5,283 nucleotides of DNA from Acidimangrovimonas sp. (lineage in GTDB: Bacteria; Pseudomonadota; Alphaproteobacteria; Rhodobacterales; Rhodobacteraceae), in NCBI GenBank assembly GCA_030147905.1, contig JASBUM010000692.1, positions 1 through 5,283 of the forward strand, read 5' to 3'. This document shows, piece by piece, positions 3,597 to 5,283 of this stretch (position 1 is its first letter; every line of letters starts with the position of its first letter). The notes beneath the pieces are model-generated. The model was given only the letters and a program-made list of their open reading frames with translations. It was not told where the DNA came from and did not search any database. Made by a program: the position numbers and the translations under genes.

Positions 3597-5283
3597 ATGA
3601 TCGGGCTCGGAAACATCGCCAAGAAGGCTTTTGGCACGCCGAACGACCGCAAGGTGAAGGCCGTCCGTCCGCTGGTCGCAAAGGTCAACGCGCTGGAGCC
3701 GGAATTCCAGGCGCTCGACGACGACGGCATCAAGGCCAAGACGGTCGAGTTCAAGGAGCGCATCGCCAACGGCGAAAGCCTTGACGCGCTGCTGCCCGAA
3801 GCCTTCGCCAATTGCCGCGAAGGGGCGCGGCGCGCGCTGGGGCTGCGGGCCTTCGATACCCAGCTTATGGGCGGGATCTTCCTGCATCAGGGCAATATCG
3901 CCGAGATGAAGACCGGCGAGGGCAAGACCCTCGTCGCCACCTTCCCGGCCTATCTCAACGCGCTGACCGGCAAGGGCGTGCATATCGTCACCGTGAACGA
4001 TTACCTCGCCAAGCGCGACGCCGAATGGATGGGCAAGGTCTATGCCCAGCTCGGCCTGACCACCGGCGTGGTCTATCCGTTCCAGGAAGACGATGAAAAG
4101 CGCGCCGCCTACGCCGCCGACGTCACCTATGCCACCAACAACGAGCTTGGCTTCGACTATCTGCGCGACAACATGAAATCCGAACTTTCGGAGATGTGCC
4201 AGCGCCGCCATTTCTTCGCCATCGTCGACGAGGTCGATTCGATCCTGATCGATGAGGCGCGCACGCCGCTGATCATCTCGGGGCCGAGCCAGGACCGGTC
4301 CGATCTTTACGTCGCGCTCGACAAGTTCATTCCCGAGGTCACCGAGGACCACTACGACCTCGACGAGAAGCAGCGCAACGTGACCTTCACCGAGGACGGC
4401 AACGAATTCATCGAGCAGCGCCTGCACGAAGAGGGGCTGCTGCCCGAGGATCAATCGCTGTACGATCCCGAATCCACCACCATCGTGCACCATGTCACCC
4501 AGGCGCTGCGGGCCCACAAGCTGTTCCATCGCGACAAGGATTACATCGTCCGCGACGGCGAGGTGATGCTGATCGACGAATTCACCGGCCGGATGATGGC
4601 CGGCCGGCGCCTGTCCGACGGCCTGCACCAGGCGATCGAGGCAAAGGAACATGTCGATATCCAGCCCGAGAACGTGACCCTCGCGTCGGTGACCTTCCAG
4701 AACTACTTCCGTCTCTACGAAAAGCTTTCGGGCATGACCGGCACGGCCATGACCGAGGCCGAGGAATTCGCCGAGATCTACAAGCTGGGCGTGGTCGAGG
4801 TGCCGACCAACCGCCCCATCGCCCGGATCGACGATCACGACCAGGTCTACCGCACGGCGCAAGAGAAATACGTCGGCATCGTCGAATCGATCCGCGAGGC
4901 CCATGCCAAGGGACAGCCGGTTCTGGTCGGGACGACCTCGATCGAGAAATCCGAATTCCTGTCGGACATGCTGAAGAAGGAGGGCGTCGCGCATAACGTC
5001 CTCAACGCCCGCCAGCACGAACAGGAGGTGAAGATCGTCGCCGATGCCGGGACCTTGGGCGCGGTGACGATCGCGACCAACATGGCCGGGCGCGGCACCG
5101 ACATCCAGTTGGGCGGCAATGTCGACATGCGCGTGATGGAGGCGCTGGCCGCCGATCCCGACGCCAACCCCGATGAGTTGCGCGCCCGGATCGAGGCCGA
5201 GACCGCCGCCGAGAAGCAGAAGGTCCTTGAGGCCGGCGGGCTCTATGTCCTGGGGACCGAACGGCACGAAAGCCGCCGCATCG
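3597..5283 (+). CDS. secA: Preprotein translocase ATPase SecA (N-terminal 562 codons, cut by window end)
   Basis: SecA binds unfolded preproteins at the inner face of the cytoplasmic membrane and uses ATP to push them through SecYEG. The ATG at 3597 gives the typical opening [18 protein letters not shown]. ATPase landmarks follow in order: Q-rich entry [14 protein letters not shown] (86-99), Walker A MKTGEGKT (104-111), [10 protein letters not shown] (132-141), [13 protein letters not shown] (181-193) and DEVD with [15 protein letters not shown] (211-229). The preprotein cross-linking domain lies about 230-365. Nucleotide-binding domain 2 then carries SGMTGTA (378-384), VPTNRP (402-407), [12 protein letters not shown] (442-453), [14 protein letters not shown] (494-507) and [10 protein letters not shown] (553-562). 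The frame is continuous to the edge. Family members are about 900 aa, so roughly the last third (helical scaffold and wing, C-terminal linker) is missing. It is transcribed divergently from the exported isomerase. Confidence 0.98.
   Translation, partial: MIGLGNIAKKAFGTPNDRKVKAVRPLVAKVNALEPEFQALDDDGIKAKTVEFKERIANGESLDALLPEAFANCREGARRALGLRAFDTQLMGGIFLHQGNIAEMKTGEGKTLVATFPAYLNALTGKGVHIVTVNDYLAKRDAEWMGKVYAQLGLTTGVVYPFQEDDEKRAAYAADVTYATNNELGFDYLRDNMKSELSEMCQRRHFFAIVDEVDSILIDEARTPLIISGPSQDRSDLYVALDKFIPEVTEDHYDLDEKQRNVTFTEDGNEFIEQRLHEEGLLPEDQSLYDPESTTIVHHVTQALRAHKLFHRDKDYIVRDGEVMLIDEFTGRMMAGRRLSDGLHQAIEAKEHVDIQPENVTLASVTFQNYFRLYEKLSGMTGTAMTEAEEFAEIYKLGVVEVPTNRPIARIDDHDQVYRTAQEKYVGIVESIREAHAKGQPVLVGTTSIEKSEFLSDMLKKEGVAHNVLNARQHEQEVKIVADAGTLGAVTIATNMAGRGTDIQLGGNVDMRVMEALAADPDANPDELRARIEAETAAEKQKVLEAGGLYVLGTERHESRRI

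Noticed and set aside
2716..3600. 294-codon plus-strand frame antisense to the isomerase, reaching the secA start
   Set aside because: It is the antisense shadow of a clear exported PpiC-type protein and has no domain or ribosome binding site of its own.
3491..3784. Possible secA leader peptide starting at 3491 and overlapping the secA start
   Set aside because: There is no ribosome binding site, it would begin within a few bases of the predicted transcript start, and it runs about 190 bases into secA out of frame. No SecM-like or RAPP-type arrest motif is visible, so it is not called.
5083..5262. Possible unusual insertion in SecA between the TDIQLGG motif and GTERHES
   Set aside because: A helical segment of similar length occurs at this point in E. 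coli SecA as well, so it is ordinary.
3459..5267. 602-codon minus-strand frame antisense to almost all of secA
   Set aside because: It is long only because secA codons end in G/C and rarely create antisense stops. The Gly/Leu/Val/Asp-rich repeats are typical of antisense shadows, and secA motifs are intact on the plus strand.

Overview
The window is about two thirds G+C with strongly GC-ending codons, and its gene content is typical of an alphaproteobacterial chromosome. The combination of secA, a divergent exported parvulin, argJ and a MutT-type Nudix gene fits Rhodobacterales (Rhodobacter/Paracoccus-like). That placement is inference from gene order remembered for the group and from protein style; no search was run. 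Nothing suggests a plasmid, phage, transposon or CRISPR array.

Layout. (1) 2-136 (+) is the last 44 codons of infB (IF-2). (2) 137-441 is a 305-bp convergent spacer with no convincing gene, but rich in GC hairpins and short repeats. (3) 442-582 (-) is a likely small gene of 46 codons whose product I do not recognise. (4) 702-3411 (-) is a compact gene set transcribed right to left: an exported PpiC/parvulin-type peptidyl-prolyl isomerase (2521-3411), argJ (1100-2500, 20 bp downstream of it) and a MutT-like Nudix hydrolase (702-1103), which starts with GTG inside the argJ stop (GTGA overlap). (5) 3412-3596 is a divergent regulatory region with a perfect TTGACA -35 box for secA and a roughly 110-nt secA leader. 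(6) 3597-5283 (+) is the first 562 codons of secA, cut by the window edge.

How the genes relate. SecA is the ATPase that drives proteins through SecYEG. The divergent isomerase carries a Sec-type signal peptide, so it is probably a periplasmic folding helper for proteins that SecA exports. argJ (arginine biosynthesis, acetyl transfer between ornithine and glutamate) and mutT (nucleotide-pool sanitation) appear to ride in the same transcript as the isomerase without an obvious functional link.

The window is mostly ordinary housekeeping sequence. The points most worth a second look are the 46-codon gene, the lysine/arginine-rich N-terminal extension of ArgJ with a C8 tract in its linker, the hairpin- and repeat-dense spacer after infB, and the secA leader with a short-loop G-run cluster. 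I found no evidence for a wholly new system.
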